The position numbers were made by a program, and so were the translations under genes. A stretch of 64,000 nucleotides of DNA from Psychrobacter immobilis. Lineage in GTDB: Bacteria; Pseudomonadota; Gammaproteobacteria; Pseudomonadales; Moraxellaceae. How positions within the stretch are numbered: position 1 is the stretch's first letter; each line of letters begins with the position of its first letter. The notes under the pieces are model-generated. The model worked only from the letters and a program-made list of their open reading frames with translations, was not told the DNA's origin and did no database searches. The stretch is taken from the NCBI RefSeq assembly GCF_904846285.1, contig NZ_CAJHAD010000006.1, forward strand, positions 84,197 through 148,196, given 5' to 3'. Shown piece after piece: positions 55,841 to 64,000 of the stretch.

Positions 55841-58004
55841 CTACAAACTCCTCGCCACTTGAAGCCATCTCTACAAGAATTTGAGCAGGTGCAAAACGCT
55901 CACCGTATTTGCTCGCAAGCTCGCGGCTACGCGCTACAAATTTATCGACGCCTACTGAATTAATGAACTGCAGCGTACCACCTTGGTTTGGTGCAAAGCC
56001 CCAACCGAAGATTGAACCGATGTTGGCATCAGCCACAGTACGTACCACGTTTTCCTCGAAGCACTTTGCAGTCTCATTGGCTTGCACGTAAAGTAAGCGG
56101 TCTACCAAGTCTTGCTGCGACGGCTGCTCATCTGTCGTTGGGTACAGTTCAGTAAGCTCAGGCCATAGATGCTTTTCACCATTTTGCGGATAGTCATAGA
56201 AGCCTTTAGCAACCTTTTTACCTTCACGGCCAAGTTCTTTGACCATTTTTTCTACCACTGGCATAGCAGGATGTGGGGTAAAGGTTTTGACTTCTGCTTC
56301 TAAGGCACGCTTGGTTTGCTGCATGACATGTAATGACAGGCTTAGTGACACCTCATCTTGTAATGCCAGTGGCGGCATGGGCATACCAGACTTCATGCCG
56401 GCAACTTCGATGCTGCGTGGGTGAATGCCTTCACTCAACATCGCGATGCCTTCTGATACGTAAGTACCAAAAACGCGAGAAGTGTAGAAGCCGCGGCTGT
56501 CATTAACAACGATTGGTGTCTTACCGATTTGACCGACATAATCAAAACCTTTAGCCAAAGTGACATCATCGGTTTCTTCGCCAACAATAATCTCAACTAA
56601 AGGCATCTTATCGACTGGAGAGAAGAAATGTAAACCGATGAACTGGCTTGGACGCGTGCTGGCTTTGGCAAGTTCAGTAATAGGCAAGGTTGACGTGTTA
56701 GAAGCATAAACGGCAGTGTCTGGAATAACGGCTTCAGATTTACGCGTACATTCTGCTTTAATTTCTACATCTTCAAAAACGGCTTCGATGACTAAATCAC
56801 AGCCCTCTAAATCATCATAAGACGTTGTGGTCTTGATAAGATCTAATAATGTTTGTTTCTTTTCTTCCGTTGAACGACCACGGCTGATAGCTTTATCGAG
56901 CAGCTTACTAGAATAGTTTTTGCCTTTTTCGGCACCTTCGATAGCCGTATCTAACAGTACCACTTCCATGCCCGCTTTAGCTGAGACGTAAGCGATACCA
57001 GCACCCATCATACCAGCACCAAGAATACCGACTTTGCTCACTTTAGAGCGCTCATATCCTTCTGGGCGTGACTGACCTTTTTTGATGCTATTTAGCTGCG
57101 TCCAAAGGGTATTAATCATATTTTTAGACACGTCTGATAGCGCACAGGCGACAAAAAAGCGTGACTCAATTTTAAGACCGTTATCGATATCGGTAAGACA
57201 GCCTTCAAATACACTAGATAAGATGTGGGTAATAGCCGGATAATTGCCGTGCGACTTTTGATTGGCCATCGCGGGCGCAATTGAAAACACTTGCACCACG
57301 TTAGGATGCTTGCTATCGCCGCCCGGTATCTTGAAGCCTTTTTTATCCCATGGCTGCTGCACTTTTGGATTTTCATTAATCCACGCTTTTGCCTTACTGA
57401 TAAGCTCGTCATTGTCATGAGCCACGTCATCGATAAGGCCAATTTCTAGCGCTTGCTGTGGGCGAAGCTCTTTGCCTTGCGTCATCAGCTCAAGGGCTTT
57501 TTGAATACCAACCAAGCGTGGCAGACGCTGAGTACCACCACCGCCTGGTAATAAACCTAGCTTAACTTCAGGTAAACCCAGTTTGGTTTTTGGCGAATCA
57601 ATGGCGATACGATAATGGCAAGCTAGAGCCAACTCCAAGCCACCACCAAGCGCTGTACCCGTAATCGCTGCAACCACAGGCTTACCTGAAGTTTCGAGTT
57701 TACGCAGACTAGCTTTCAAATCCTCAACCAAATCAAATGCTTGCTCCGCAGTTTCAATAGTGGCCAGTTGATCAATATCTGCGCCGACTACAAAGGTTGA
57801 CTTGCCAGATGTTAGGATCAAACCTTTTGCGTCTTGGTCGTTGACAAATGCATCAGTCAATGCGGCAAAGGCGTCATTAAAGCCATCACCAATGACATTC
57901 ATCTTACGATCTGCTTGATCGATAGTGACCGTAATAATACCGTTATCGGCTTGGGCAGAAAAATTATTCAATGCATTGATGGCATCTACGCTATTAGTGC
58001 TCAT
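55833..58004 (-). CDS. Bifunctional enoyl-CoA hydratase / 3-hydroxyacyl-CoA dehydrogenase (FadB/FadJ-like)
   Basis: A 723-residue fusion. The N-terminal crotonase part (about 1-290) has the oxyanion segment GTALGGGLELALACHYRIA and LPEVKLGLLPGGGGTQRLPRL with its catalytic Glu. The C-terminal dehydrogenase part starts VGILGAGMMGAGIAYVSAKAG (NAD). It continues with ASNTSTLPITELA, FIGLHFFSPVDKMPLVEIIVG (catalytic His), and two C-terminal helical domains. It performs steps two and three of beta-oxidation and partners with the thiolase whose gene is 76 bp upstream. Confidence 0.93.
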   Translation of the reverse strand: MSTNSVDAINALNNFSAQADNGIITVTIDQADRKMNVIGDGFNDAFAALTDAFVNDQDAKGLILTSGKSTFVVGADIDQLATIETAEQAFDLVEDLKASLRKLETSGKPVVAAITGTALGGGLELALACHYRIAIDSPKTKLGLPEVKLGLLPGGGGTQRLPRLVGIQKALELMTQGKELRPQQALEIGLIDDVAHDNDELISKAKAWINENPKVQQPWDKKGFKIPGGDSKHPNVVQVFSIAPAMANQKSHGNYPAITHILSSVFEGCLTDIDNGLKIESRFFVACALSDVSKNMINTLWTQLNSIKKGQSRPEGYERSKVSKVGILGAGMMGAGIAYVSAKAGMEVVLLDTAIEGAEKGKNYSSKLLDKAISRGRSTEEKKQTLLDLIKTTTSYDDLEGCDLVIEAVFEDVEIKAECTRKSEAVIPDTAVYASNTSTLPITELAKASTRPSQFIGLHFFSPVDKMPLVEIIVGEETDDVTLAKGFDYVGQIGKTPIVVNDSRGFYTSRVFGTYVSEGIAMLSEGIHPRSIEVAGMKSGMPMPPLALQDEVSLSLSLHVMQQTKRALEAEVKTFTPHPAMPVVEKMVKELGREGKKVAKGFYDYPQNGEKHLWPELTELYPTTDEQPSQQDLVDRLLYVQANETAKCFEENVVRTVADANIGSIFGWGFAPNQGGTLQFINSVGVDKFVARSRELASKYGERFAPAQILVEMASSGEEFVDG

Positions 58005-58080
58005 ATTCAGTCCTTCTTAATTTATTATGCGGTACAATTGGTCATTGAAAACCGCTATTTATAAATGCTTTATTAACGTT

Positions 58081-59289
58081 CTATACACGTTCAATAATAG
58101 TCGCAATACCCATACCACTACCCACACATAGGGTAATCATAGCTGTTTTTAGGTCGCGGCGCTCAAGCTCATCAAGCACTGTTGTCAGCAGCATCGCGCC
58201 TGTTGCGCCAAGTGGGTAACCCATAGCGATAGCGCCACCGTTGACGTTGACGATATCAAGCGAGAGGCCAAAATCATCCGCAGTATTAAGCGGTACAGCA
58301 GCAAAGGCTTCGTTAATCTCCCAAAGGTCGATATCAGCAGCAGTCATACCGGCTTTAGCCAAGGCTTTTTTACAAGCGGGTGTAGGACCAGTCAGCATAA
58401 TAGCTGGCTCTGAGCCAATGACTGATGCCATAGTGATTTTGGCACGTGGCTTAAGACCAGCTTTTTGACCGGCAGCCGCACTACCGACGAGGCAAATTGC
58501 CGCACCATCAACGATACCCGATGAGTTACCAGCGTGATGTACGTGGTTGACGTTTTCAATCGTCGTATATTTATCAAGAATAACGCCATCGAAGCCCATT
58601 TTTCCTGGCATCATAAAGGATGGGTTTAGGCCAGCTAAAGTCTCTACTGAAGTGTTTGGACGAATAGTTTCGTCTTTGTCTAATAGCAATAAACCGTTTA
58701 AATCTTTGACTGGAACCACTGATTTACCGTAGTAGCCTTTTTCCCAAGCGGCGGCGGCTCTTCTGTGTGACTCTGATGCAAACTCGTCAACGTCTTTACG
58801 GCTAAAGCCTTTTAGCGTTGCGATGGTATCAGCGCCTACGCCTTGAGGGACAAAACTTGTGGCATTATTGACACGGGGATCCATATACCAAGCGCCGCCA
58901 TCAGAACCCATCGGCACACGGCTCATAGATTCAACACCACCGGCAACGACCATGTCTTCCATACCAGACATCACTTTGGCAGCAGCAAGATTGATAGACT
59001 CAAGACCGGATGCGCAGTAGCGTGACAAGGTTACCCCTGCGACACTTTGATCCCAGCCCGCATCAAGAACAGCAATACGGGCAATATCAGAGCCTTGCTC
59101 GCCAACCGGTGTCACACAGCCGAGCACCACATCGTCAACCAAGCTGGTGTCTAAATTGTGGCGCTGCTGCATCTCTTTGAGTAGCGTGCGAGTCAGCCAA
59201 ATGGGAGAGGCTTGATGTAAAGCGCCGTCTTTTTTGCCTTTGCCACGTGGGGTGCGGATGGCATCATAGATATAAGCGGTCTCGGTCAT
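58081..59289 (-). CDS. Acetyl-CoA acyltransferase (thiolase) with His-to-Tyr change in the GHP motif
   Basis: 402 residues, the last step of beta-oxidation. The acyl-binding Cys is in [22 protein letters not shown] is intact, as is the second Cys in [10 protein letters not shown]. However, the GGAIAxGHPxGxxG motif reads [15 protein letters not shown]. The codon at 58216-58218 (TAC on the minus strand) is Tyr358 where thiolases normally have a catalytic His. One base change (CAC to TAC) explains it. Either the enzyme is impaired, uses a changed mechanism, or this is a sequencing error. It is located between the FadB-like and dehydrogenase genes. Confidence 0.92.
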   Translation of the reverse strand: MTETAYIYDAIRTPRGKGKKDGALHQASPIWLTRTLLKEMQQRHNLDTSLVDDVVLGCVTPVGEQGSDIARIAVLDAGWDQSVAGVTLSRYCASGLESINLAAAKVMSGMEDMVVAGGVESMSRVPMGSDGGAWYMDPRVNNATSFVPQGVGADTIATLKGFSRKDVDEFASESHRRAAAAWEKGYYGKSVVPVKDLNGLLLLDKDETIRPNTSVETLAGLNPSFMMPGKMGFDGVILDKYTTIENVNHVHHAGNSSGIVDGAAICLVGSAAAGQKAGLKPRAKITMASVIGSEPAIMLTGPTPACKKALAKAGMTAADIDLWEINEAFAAVPLNTADDFGLSLDIVNVNGGAIAMGYPLGATGAMLLTTVLDELERRDLKTAMITLCVGSGMGIATIIERV

Positions 59290-59337
59290 AATAAATCCCT
59301 TTAATATTTCATTGGATATGTGTTAAATAATGAAGTT

Positions 59338-59361
59338 TTGAGGAGAATATATTCTCCTCAA
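59338..59361. repeat. 24-bp perfect palindrome between ACAD and thiolase genes
   Basis: Half-site TTGAGGAGAATA followed by its exact complement, no spacer. It begins 49 bp before the thiolase start codon. No T-run, so it is not a standard terminator. It is a candidate operator or transcript processing site. Confidence 0.9.
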
Positions 59362-59367
59362 TTCAAT

Positions 59368-59461
59368 GCTTAATAACATTTGGCTTAATAACATTCGTAT
59401 ATTGGCTGGTATGTATTTATCTGCATACAGCGGTTTGCATCAAGCGGTTTACATACAGCGG
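59368..59461. repeat. Short direct repeats in the same spacer
   Basis: GCTTAATAACATT at 59368-59380 and 59383-59395; CATACAGCGG at 59424-59433 and 59452-59461, with a related GCATCAAGCGG between them. They may come from replication slippage. Confidence 0.75.
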
Positions 59462-59481
59462 CTTGGTTTCACCTAACGCTA

Positions 59482-60642
59482 TTACATAAAGCGTGAGGCC
59501 AACTCCTTCATAATCTCATTAGTGCCGCCGTAGATTTTTTGTACGCGAGAGTCAGCATACATACGAGCGATAGGATACTCGGACATATAACCATAACCAC
59601 CAAATAGCTGTAAGCACTCATCCATCGTTTTGCACTGTTTTTCAGTGACCCAGTACTTAATTAATGAGGCTTGGGCTGCGGTAAGCTTACCCGCTATCTG
59701 CGCCTCAACAGCAGAATCACACAAAGCTTTTACCGCTAAATAATCAGCTTGTACTTCAGCTAACTTGAAGCGCGTGTTTTGAAACTTCCAAATCGGCTTA
59801 CCAAAGGCTTCGCGCTGCTTGACATAATCAAGCGTCAGCTCTAAAGCAAGTTTCATAGCGCCGCAACCACTTAAGGCAATAATCAGACGCTCTTGTGGCA
59901 GCTCTTGCATCATTTGTATGAAACCTAGACCTTCCATACCGCCTAATACGTTTTTTTGTGGCACACGCACATTACTAAAGAATAGCTCCGAGGTATCTTG
60001 ACCAGCCAAACCAGTCTTTTTAAGGTTACGTCCACGTGAGAAACCTTCTAAACCGTCCGTCTCGACCAAGATAAGTGAGACGCCCTGAGCACCCTGCTCG
60101 CGGTCTGTTTTACAGGCTAGTAGAACAAGGTTTGCATGCTGACCGTTCGTGATAAATGTTTTTGAGCCATTGATGATATAGTCATCACCTTCTTTTATCG
60201 CGTAAGTCTTGATAGCTTGTAAGTCAGAACCAGTGGTAGGTTCAGTCATCGCAATAGCAGCGACGTATTCGCCAGTAGCCATCTTAGGCAATAATGATTT
60301 CTTCTGATCTTCAGTACCAAGCTTATAGATATAAGGGGCAACGATACCTGAATGTACCATACCGCCATAGCCCGCTTGGTTCGCTTGTGCTTGAGCTAAC
60401 AAAATAGCAGCTTCATGACCAAAGTTACCGCCGCCGCCGCCGTACTCTTCTGGTATAGAGGCACATAAAAAGCCCATCTCGCCTGCTTCGTTCCACGCTT
60501 CACGGTCGATCATACCATTTTCACGCCACTGCTCGTCTTTAGACTCCCAACTTTGGAACATCTTCAAAGCACTGTCATATACCATACTATGTTCTTCGGT
60601 CATCCAGTTTGAGGCAAAGGCTTCAATACTCATGCTATCCAT
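59482..60642 (-). CDS. Acyl-CoA dehydrogenase, long-chain (LCAD/branched-chain) type
   Basis: 386 residues, FAD enzyme for the first beta-oxidation step. AIAMTEPTTGSDLQAIKTYA and DGSKT-like NGSKTFITNGQHAN are ACAD signatures. FGGYGYMSEYPIARMYADSRVQKIYGGTNEIMKELASRFM ends it. Since IYGGT lacks the Glu seen in the MCAD YEGT motif, the catalytic Glu should be the one in LPQERLIIA, as in LCAD and isovaleryl-CoA dehydrogenase. LCAD also accepts methyl-branched chains, which agrees with the racemase-like gene in this operon. First gene of the minus-strand operon, behind a TetR operator. Confidence 0.92.
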   Translation of the reverse strand: MDSMSIEAFASNWMTEEHSMVYDSALKMFQSWESKDEQWRENGMIDREAWNEAGEMGFLCASIPEEYGGGGGNFGHEAAILLAQAQANQAGYGGMVHSGIVAPYIYKLGTEDQKKSLLPKMATGEYVAAIAMTEPTTGSDLQAIKTYAIKEGDDYIINGSKTFITNGQHANLVLLACKTDREQGAQGVSLILVETDGLEGFSRGRNLKKTGLAGQDTSELFFSNVRVPQKNVLGGMEGLGFIQMMQELPQERLIIALSGCGAMKLALELTLDYVKQREAFGKPIWKFQNTRFKLAEVQADYLAVKALCDSAVEAQIAGKLTAAQASLIKYWVTEKQCKTMDECLQLFGGYGYMSEYPIARMYADSRVQKIYGGTNEIMKELASRFM

Positions 60643-60715
60643 CCTTGGTTTAAATTAAAAATATAATTAAATTGATTGTGCTGGAATTAAAGTTTTATTA
60701 AGAGTGGCAATTAAT

Positions 60716-60731
60716 GGTAATTTAAATTACC
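60716..60731. promoter_or_regulatory. TetR operator, copy 1
   Basis: GGTAATTTAAATTACC, a perfect 16-bp palindrome 74 bp upstream of the acyl-CoA dehydrogenase start. Confidence 0.8.
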
Positions 60732-60822
60732 CTTTGCACAAAACCTTAAATCGATACAAACATTAACTCGTGACAAATATACTAGGTTATCAAAATACTT
60801 TATTCAATCTGTTTAATTTAAA

Positions 60823-60840
60823 TGGTAATATAAGTTACCA
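60823..60840. promoter_or_regulatory. TetR operator, copy 2
   Basis: TGGTAATATAAGTTACCA, with the same GGTAA-N6-TTACC arms as copy 1, 71 bp upstream of the tetR start. Confidence 0.8.
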
Positions 60841-60910
60841 TAATTATGTTTTGTAAGCTCAATAAAGAAACTCACTCTCAATCAAGCAAAATATATAGGA
60901 GTAAATATTT

Positions 60911-61561
60911 ATGACAAGGGTCAGCCCAAAGGACAGCCTTACGACACCTCATCAATTGGCACCGTTGGCAGATATGCGACCTGCCACCTTGGATAAGATT
61001 GAAAAAGCAGTTCGTAAAGTGTTCGCAGGCTTCGATCCTAGTGAAGTCACGATGGCGCAAATTGCCAAATCTGCCAACGTGTCATTGCAAACCCTCTACA
61101 AATACTTTGGCGATAAGCAAACCCTATTTAATACCATTATGGATATCGTGCTTGGCAGATTGGCTGAACGAATCATGGATCATCTGCAAGGGATTGATAG
61201 CGTGAAAGATCGATTGCGTAAGACGCTTTGGGTGTGTTTTGATTTTGTAGATACTCATCCCGATGCAGTGATGGTACTGTCCTCGGTATCGGTATCACGT
61301 ATTCGCAGTATTGCTATTTATGAGAATAAAGATCTGATTGGTGCATTTTTGGATGTATTAGAAGATGGGCAAAAACGCGGTGTATTGAACGACAGCGTGC
61401 CGCTATATATTTTGTTTGATGTGTTTATGGGATTTATTAGCCGTCTAGGATTAATGCATATCATGCGTCAGAGCCATACGCCGATAAACAAAGATTTTGA
61501 TGCGTTGTTTGTGATTTTGTGGCGAGCGATATCTAAGCCTGACATAGAAAGTCTTCAATGA
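60911..61561 (+). CDS. TetR-family regulator of the beta-oxidation operon
   Basis: 216 residues, divergent from the operon. The DNA-binding part is TLDKIEKAVRKVFAGFDPSE, then VTMAQIAKSANVSLQTLYKYFGDKQTLF with the LYKYF signature. The C-terminal ligand domain is hydrophobic (VPLYILFDVFMGFISRLGLM). Two identical-type operators lie in the spacer, so it should repress both promoters until an acyl-CoA or related ligand binds; the ligand is inferred from the neighbours. RBS is AGGAG. Confidence 0.9.
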   Translation: MTRVSPKDSLTTPHQLAPLADMRPATLDKIEKAVRKVFAGFDPSEVTMAQIAKSANVSLQTLYKYFGDKQTLFNTIMDIVLGRLAERIMDHLQGIDSVKDRLRKTLWVCFDFVDTHPDAVMVLSSVSVSRIRSIAIYENKDLIGAFLDVLEDGQKRGVLNDSVPLYILFDVFMGFISRLGLMHIMRQSHTPINKDFDALFVILWRAISKPDIESLQ

Positions 61562-61807
61562 AAATGATATAAAGATAAATTGTTTAATATGCGTATTCTG
61601 CTTAAGATAATTAGGCTGAATGGTAGCAAGCAATGTCGTTTAGCTTAATTGATGACATACCCTAGTTAAAATTCTAGCGGCCATCATTAAAGCTATCCTT
61701 TTAATAAGTGGTTAGCCCGCTCAATGTGATGACATGACTGCGCAAAATTTGTTACCATGACTTTTTAAATGCTACGATTTAGGTAATTTCACTTAGGTAA
61801 TAAAGAC

Positions 61808-62341
61808 ATGGCCAAAAACGCCCTACAAGAACAACTCTTAAAAGCTGGATTGGTGGATAGCAAAAAAGCCAAAAAAATCAGTAAACAGTCGCAGCATGCC
61901 AAGCGTACTGGCGACGCCTCAAACCTTGAAGCCAAAAAAGCCTTGGCAGACGCTCAAGCCAAAAAAATAGAAAAAGATCAAAAGCTTAATCAGGAAAAAC
62001 AGCAGATTTTGGAAGAAAAAATGCTAAGAGCCAATGTTATTCAGATGATTAAGCAACACCAAATCACAGAAATACAGGGTGACGTCACCTATCAATTTAT
62101 TGACGATGCGAAAATTAAAAAGATTTATATTACCCAAAAGCTCTATGATCAAATAGTGGCGGGTCATGTGGTGATTGCGCGCTTAGAAGACGATTACGCG
62201 CTGCTTCCTCGCCCATTGGCTGACCGTATCAACTCCAAGCTCGAAGGCTTTATGGTGGTGTCGAATGACAAATCAGAGGTTGAGCTGGCAGAAGATGACC
62301 CTTATGCTGCTTATGTCATTCCAGATGATTTAATGTGGTAA
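61808..62341 (+). CDS. DUF2058 family protein (YaiL-like)
   Basis: 177 residues. The N-terminus MAKNALQEQLLKAGLVDSKK is the hallmark of this family. A strongly charged Lys/Ala/Gln-rich helix follows (about 20-75, with KKAKKISKQSQHAKRTGDAS), likely a coiled coil and perhaps nucleic-acid or ribosome associated. The C-terminal globular part is TYQFIDDAKIKKIYITQKLYDQIVAGHVVIARLEDDYALLPR, with end residues DPYAAYVIPDDLMW. The function of the family is not established as far as I know. It is a single gene with a strong terminator at 62390-62427. Confidence 0.9.
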   Translation: MAKNALQEQLLKAGLVDSKKAKKISKQSQHAKRTGDASNLEAKKALADAQAKKIEKDQKLNQEKQQILEEKMLRANVIQMIKQHQITEIQGDVTYQFIDDAKIKKIYITQKLYDQIVAGHVVIARLEDDYALLPRPLADRINSKLEGFMVVSNDKSEVELAEDDPYAAYVIPDDLMW

Positions 62342-62389
62342 TTTATTCTTAAATATTGAAGAATGAGATTCTGATTATCCTATTTACTC

Positions 62390-62427
62390 AAAAAGTCTTT
62401 TATAGATAACTCTATAAAAGACTTTTT
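62390..62427 (+). terminator. Intrinsic terminator after the DUF2058 gene
   Basis: 17-bp stem AAAAAGTCTTTTATAGA/TCTATAAAAGACTTTTT with a TAAC loop. Confidence 0.93.
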
Positions 62428-62621
62428 TAATGCTTGTTTAGTGAGTCAACTACAAATTCTTAAGTGGTGTACTCTTAAGGTCATATCGATTTAAAACGAA
62501 TTTTTCATTGCAGGATTACTTTATAATAAGGTTAGGCTAAAAAGCACAAGCTAACATAGCTAAAATCATCAGCAACAATAATTATTAGACCGATACGCGG
62601 GTATAACTTTAGGGGCAGCTA

Positions 62622-63870
62622 GTGGGTGAAAATATTAGGGTTAGCATTTTATTATTAAGTACGTTTCTGGTTGCCTGTGGTGGCGGTGGCAGCGGTGATT
62701 CAAATAGCGATAAGCCATCAAAAAATGACGGCAAACTCCCAACAGATACCGAAACGTCACAAGGTAAACCACTTACTGAAAAGCTACAAGAAACACCAGA
62801 GGATACAAATACTCCTTCAGTAGGAGGCACGCCTGCCGAAAAAACTGAAACGATACCTATCAGTACAGTAAGTAATAAAAACCATCCTACTGCCTCCATT
62901 GCCGGAATGAACTTGATTAGTTTAGAACGGCAGGCTTGGCGGACTGTCGTATGATAATGATTTAGAACATTTGTCAGTTCAGCATGCCCAGTACATTCAG
63001 CATATGTTCTCAAATGCCAATGTGAGCAGTTTTAATGCTCATAGCCAGCAACCTCTGGTGGGCTTAGAAAAAACAACGGGCATAAACAATCCTTATTATT
63101 CTGGAGTTAATTTTAAAGATCGCCTTATCGCTGCCAATTATCCAAATAGCAGCTATATCGCTGGTGAAAACATTTCTCACAGAACCGCCTATTCTTCGAA
63201 TGGTCTGAGCTTATCGCCTGATACTCATGCAATAGATATGGCGCGCGGCCTGCTATCAGCCCCTTATCATATGCGGACACTGGTAAATCCCAATATGAAT
63301 AGCACAGGCGCAGGCTTAGTCACTTATACACCTTTTGAAAAAGATGCCAACACTTCAAAAGGTTATTTGTTCGTTACAAGCATTGCAGGAAGTATTACAA
63401 CCCCTAAAGATATTGCCAATAAAATCATCACCTACCCTTGCGCCGCAAGTACAGGAGTAAAAACAGGGCTATTTAATGAATCTCCCAATCCTGTGCAGGG
63501 CACAAATCGTAACTTAGCTACTGACCCTATCGGTCACCCCGTACATATTAGATTGGCCGATGCAAACACTATCAAAGTCAGTAATGTGAAGATTATAGAT
63601 GTCAAAAGAAATATCAATATTCCTATTAATATGATTGATACAGATAATGATCCGCATAAAGGCACTTCCTATCAGTTACCAGCAAACGAGGCTTTCATAC
63701 TGCCTATTACCGATAACTTAAAGAGCTGTGAAGTCGGTAATCGCAAAGGCCAAAACTGTGGTTTGTATGGTAATAGCGACTATCAGGTAAGCTTTGATAT
63801 TTTAATCAACAATAAAAACCTAGAAACGAGAAAATTTACCTTTAAAACACGTCCGGTCAATTACAGCTAA
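62622..63870 (+). pseudogene. CAP/SCP-domain lipoprotein gene, frameshifted
   Basis: Two overlapping-in-sense frames. The first (GTG at 62622 to 62954) encodes a lipoprotein signal ILLLSTFLVAC and a Gly/Ser/Pro/Thr-rich linker (CGGGGSGDSNSD), then the CAP-like start MNLISLERQA. The second (from about 62938 to 63870) continues GGLSYDNDLEHLSVQHAQYI with the CAP core (YIAGENISHRT, SAPYHMRTLVNPNMNSTGAG) and a C-terminal beta-rich part. The shift lies at about 62936-62940 (GCTTGGCGG). A missing two bases (original probably GCT TGC GGC, restoring the conserved Cys-Gly) or one extra T would repair it. No other damage is visible, so sequencing error or a recent mutation are both possible. Confidence 0.8.
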
Positions 63871-63910
63871 GAACTCTTTTCATTCGTAAAAATGCCAACA
63901 AATAAGAAAA

Positions 63911-63939
63911 GCCCTATCTTGTGCTAGGGCGTGTCCCTA
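63911..63939. other. Competing hairpins near the window edge
   Basis: GCCCTA (63911-63916) pairs with TAGGGC (63925-63930), which can also pair as TAGGG with CCCTA (63935-63939). It lies 40 bp after the CAP gene. No T-run follows. It could be a weak terminator or the end of an insertion sequence that continues beyond the window (a frame opens at ATG 63989). Confidence 0.35.
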
Positions 63940-64000
63940 ATCTGGAAAAGTAAGTTCAAAAGCCTTAAAATATAGAGACTATTTCAAACATGGCTCTCTA

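Larger units (their letters stand above)
60643..60910. promoter_or_regulatory. Divergent promoter region of the beta-oxidation operon and tetR
   Basis: 268-bp spacer with two matching palindromes at 60716-60731 and 60823-60840, each about 71-74 bp from the start codon it faces. The ends are AT-rich and suitable for -10 and -35 elements. Confidence 0.75.

Noticed and set aside
59368..59461. CRISPR or attachment-site repeats
   Set aside because: Repeats are 10-13 bp, imperfect, without unique spacers of equal size or any integrase nearby.

Overview
The window looks like chromosomal DNA of a gamma-proteobacterium of the family Moraxellaceae, most likely Psychrobacter. The evidence is the moderate GC content with AT-rich spacers, a DcaP-type porin, a PduO-type adenosyltransferase, and the overall protein character. 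This is recognition by eye, not a database result.

Layout. 1-1.4 kb: the start of an nnrS gene running off the left edge and a 76-aa orphan. 1.4-8.5 kb: an aldehyde/electrophile detoxification block (aldehyde dehydrogenase, NemR/AcuR-like TetR repressor, YqhD-like reductase, CurA-like reductase, DJ-1/Hsp31-like protein, GST), with two nearly identical TetR-type operators. 8.5-11 kb: an overlapping pair of an aldonolactone-oxidase-like flavoprotein and a fold-type III PLP enzyme. 11.5-14.7 kb: an EmrB/EmrA-type efflux pair. 14.7-35.8 kb: mainly housekeeping genes (pdxH, glmM, guaB, an MscS channel, cysS, cobalamin adenosyltransferase, a lipoprotein, a glycerophosphodiesterase, a fatty-acid desaturase, selO, maeB, cca, a FolM-like reductase, a CAU-anticodon tRNA), interrupted by a lone TnpB-type insertion element.

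35.8-50.2 kb: a minus-strand catabolic operon of 14 genes. It encodes a complete Rieske dioxygenase (alpha, beta, ferredoxin, reductase), cis-diol dehydrogenase, extradiol dioxygenase, meta-cleavage hydrolase, the dienoate hydratase/aldolase/acetaldehyde dehydrogenase set leading to pyruvate and acetyl-CoA, a feruloyl-CoA-synthetase-like ligase, a nitronate monooxygenase-like flavoprotein, an aromatic-acid transporter and a DcaP-like porin. A divergent TetR gene and a 592-bp AT-rich regulatory gap sit at its head. 51.5-61.6 kb: a thioesterase and a beta-oxidation operon (LCAD-like dehydrogenase, thiolase, FadB-like protein, alpha-methylacyl-CoA racemase-like protein, FadD-like ligase) with a divergent TetR gene and two matching operators. 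61.8-64 kb: a DUF2058 protein and a frameshifted CAP-domain lipoprotein.

The two catabolic operons could form one pathway: ring dioxygenation and meta cleavage, then CoA activation and beta-oxidation of a branched or aryl side-chain acid. That link is inference. Points most worth checking are the substrate of this island, a thiolase whose usual catalytic His is Tyr, a 17-codon ORF with its own strong ribosome binding site and terminator, the TnpB element with a readable putative guide, and several clear operator pairs.
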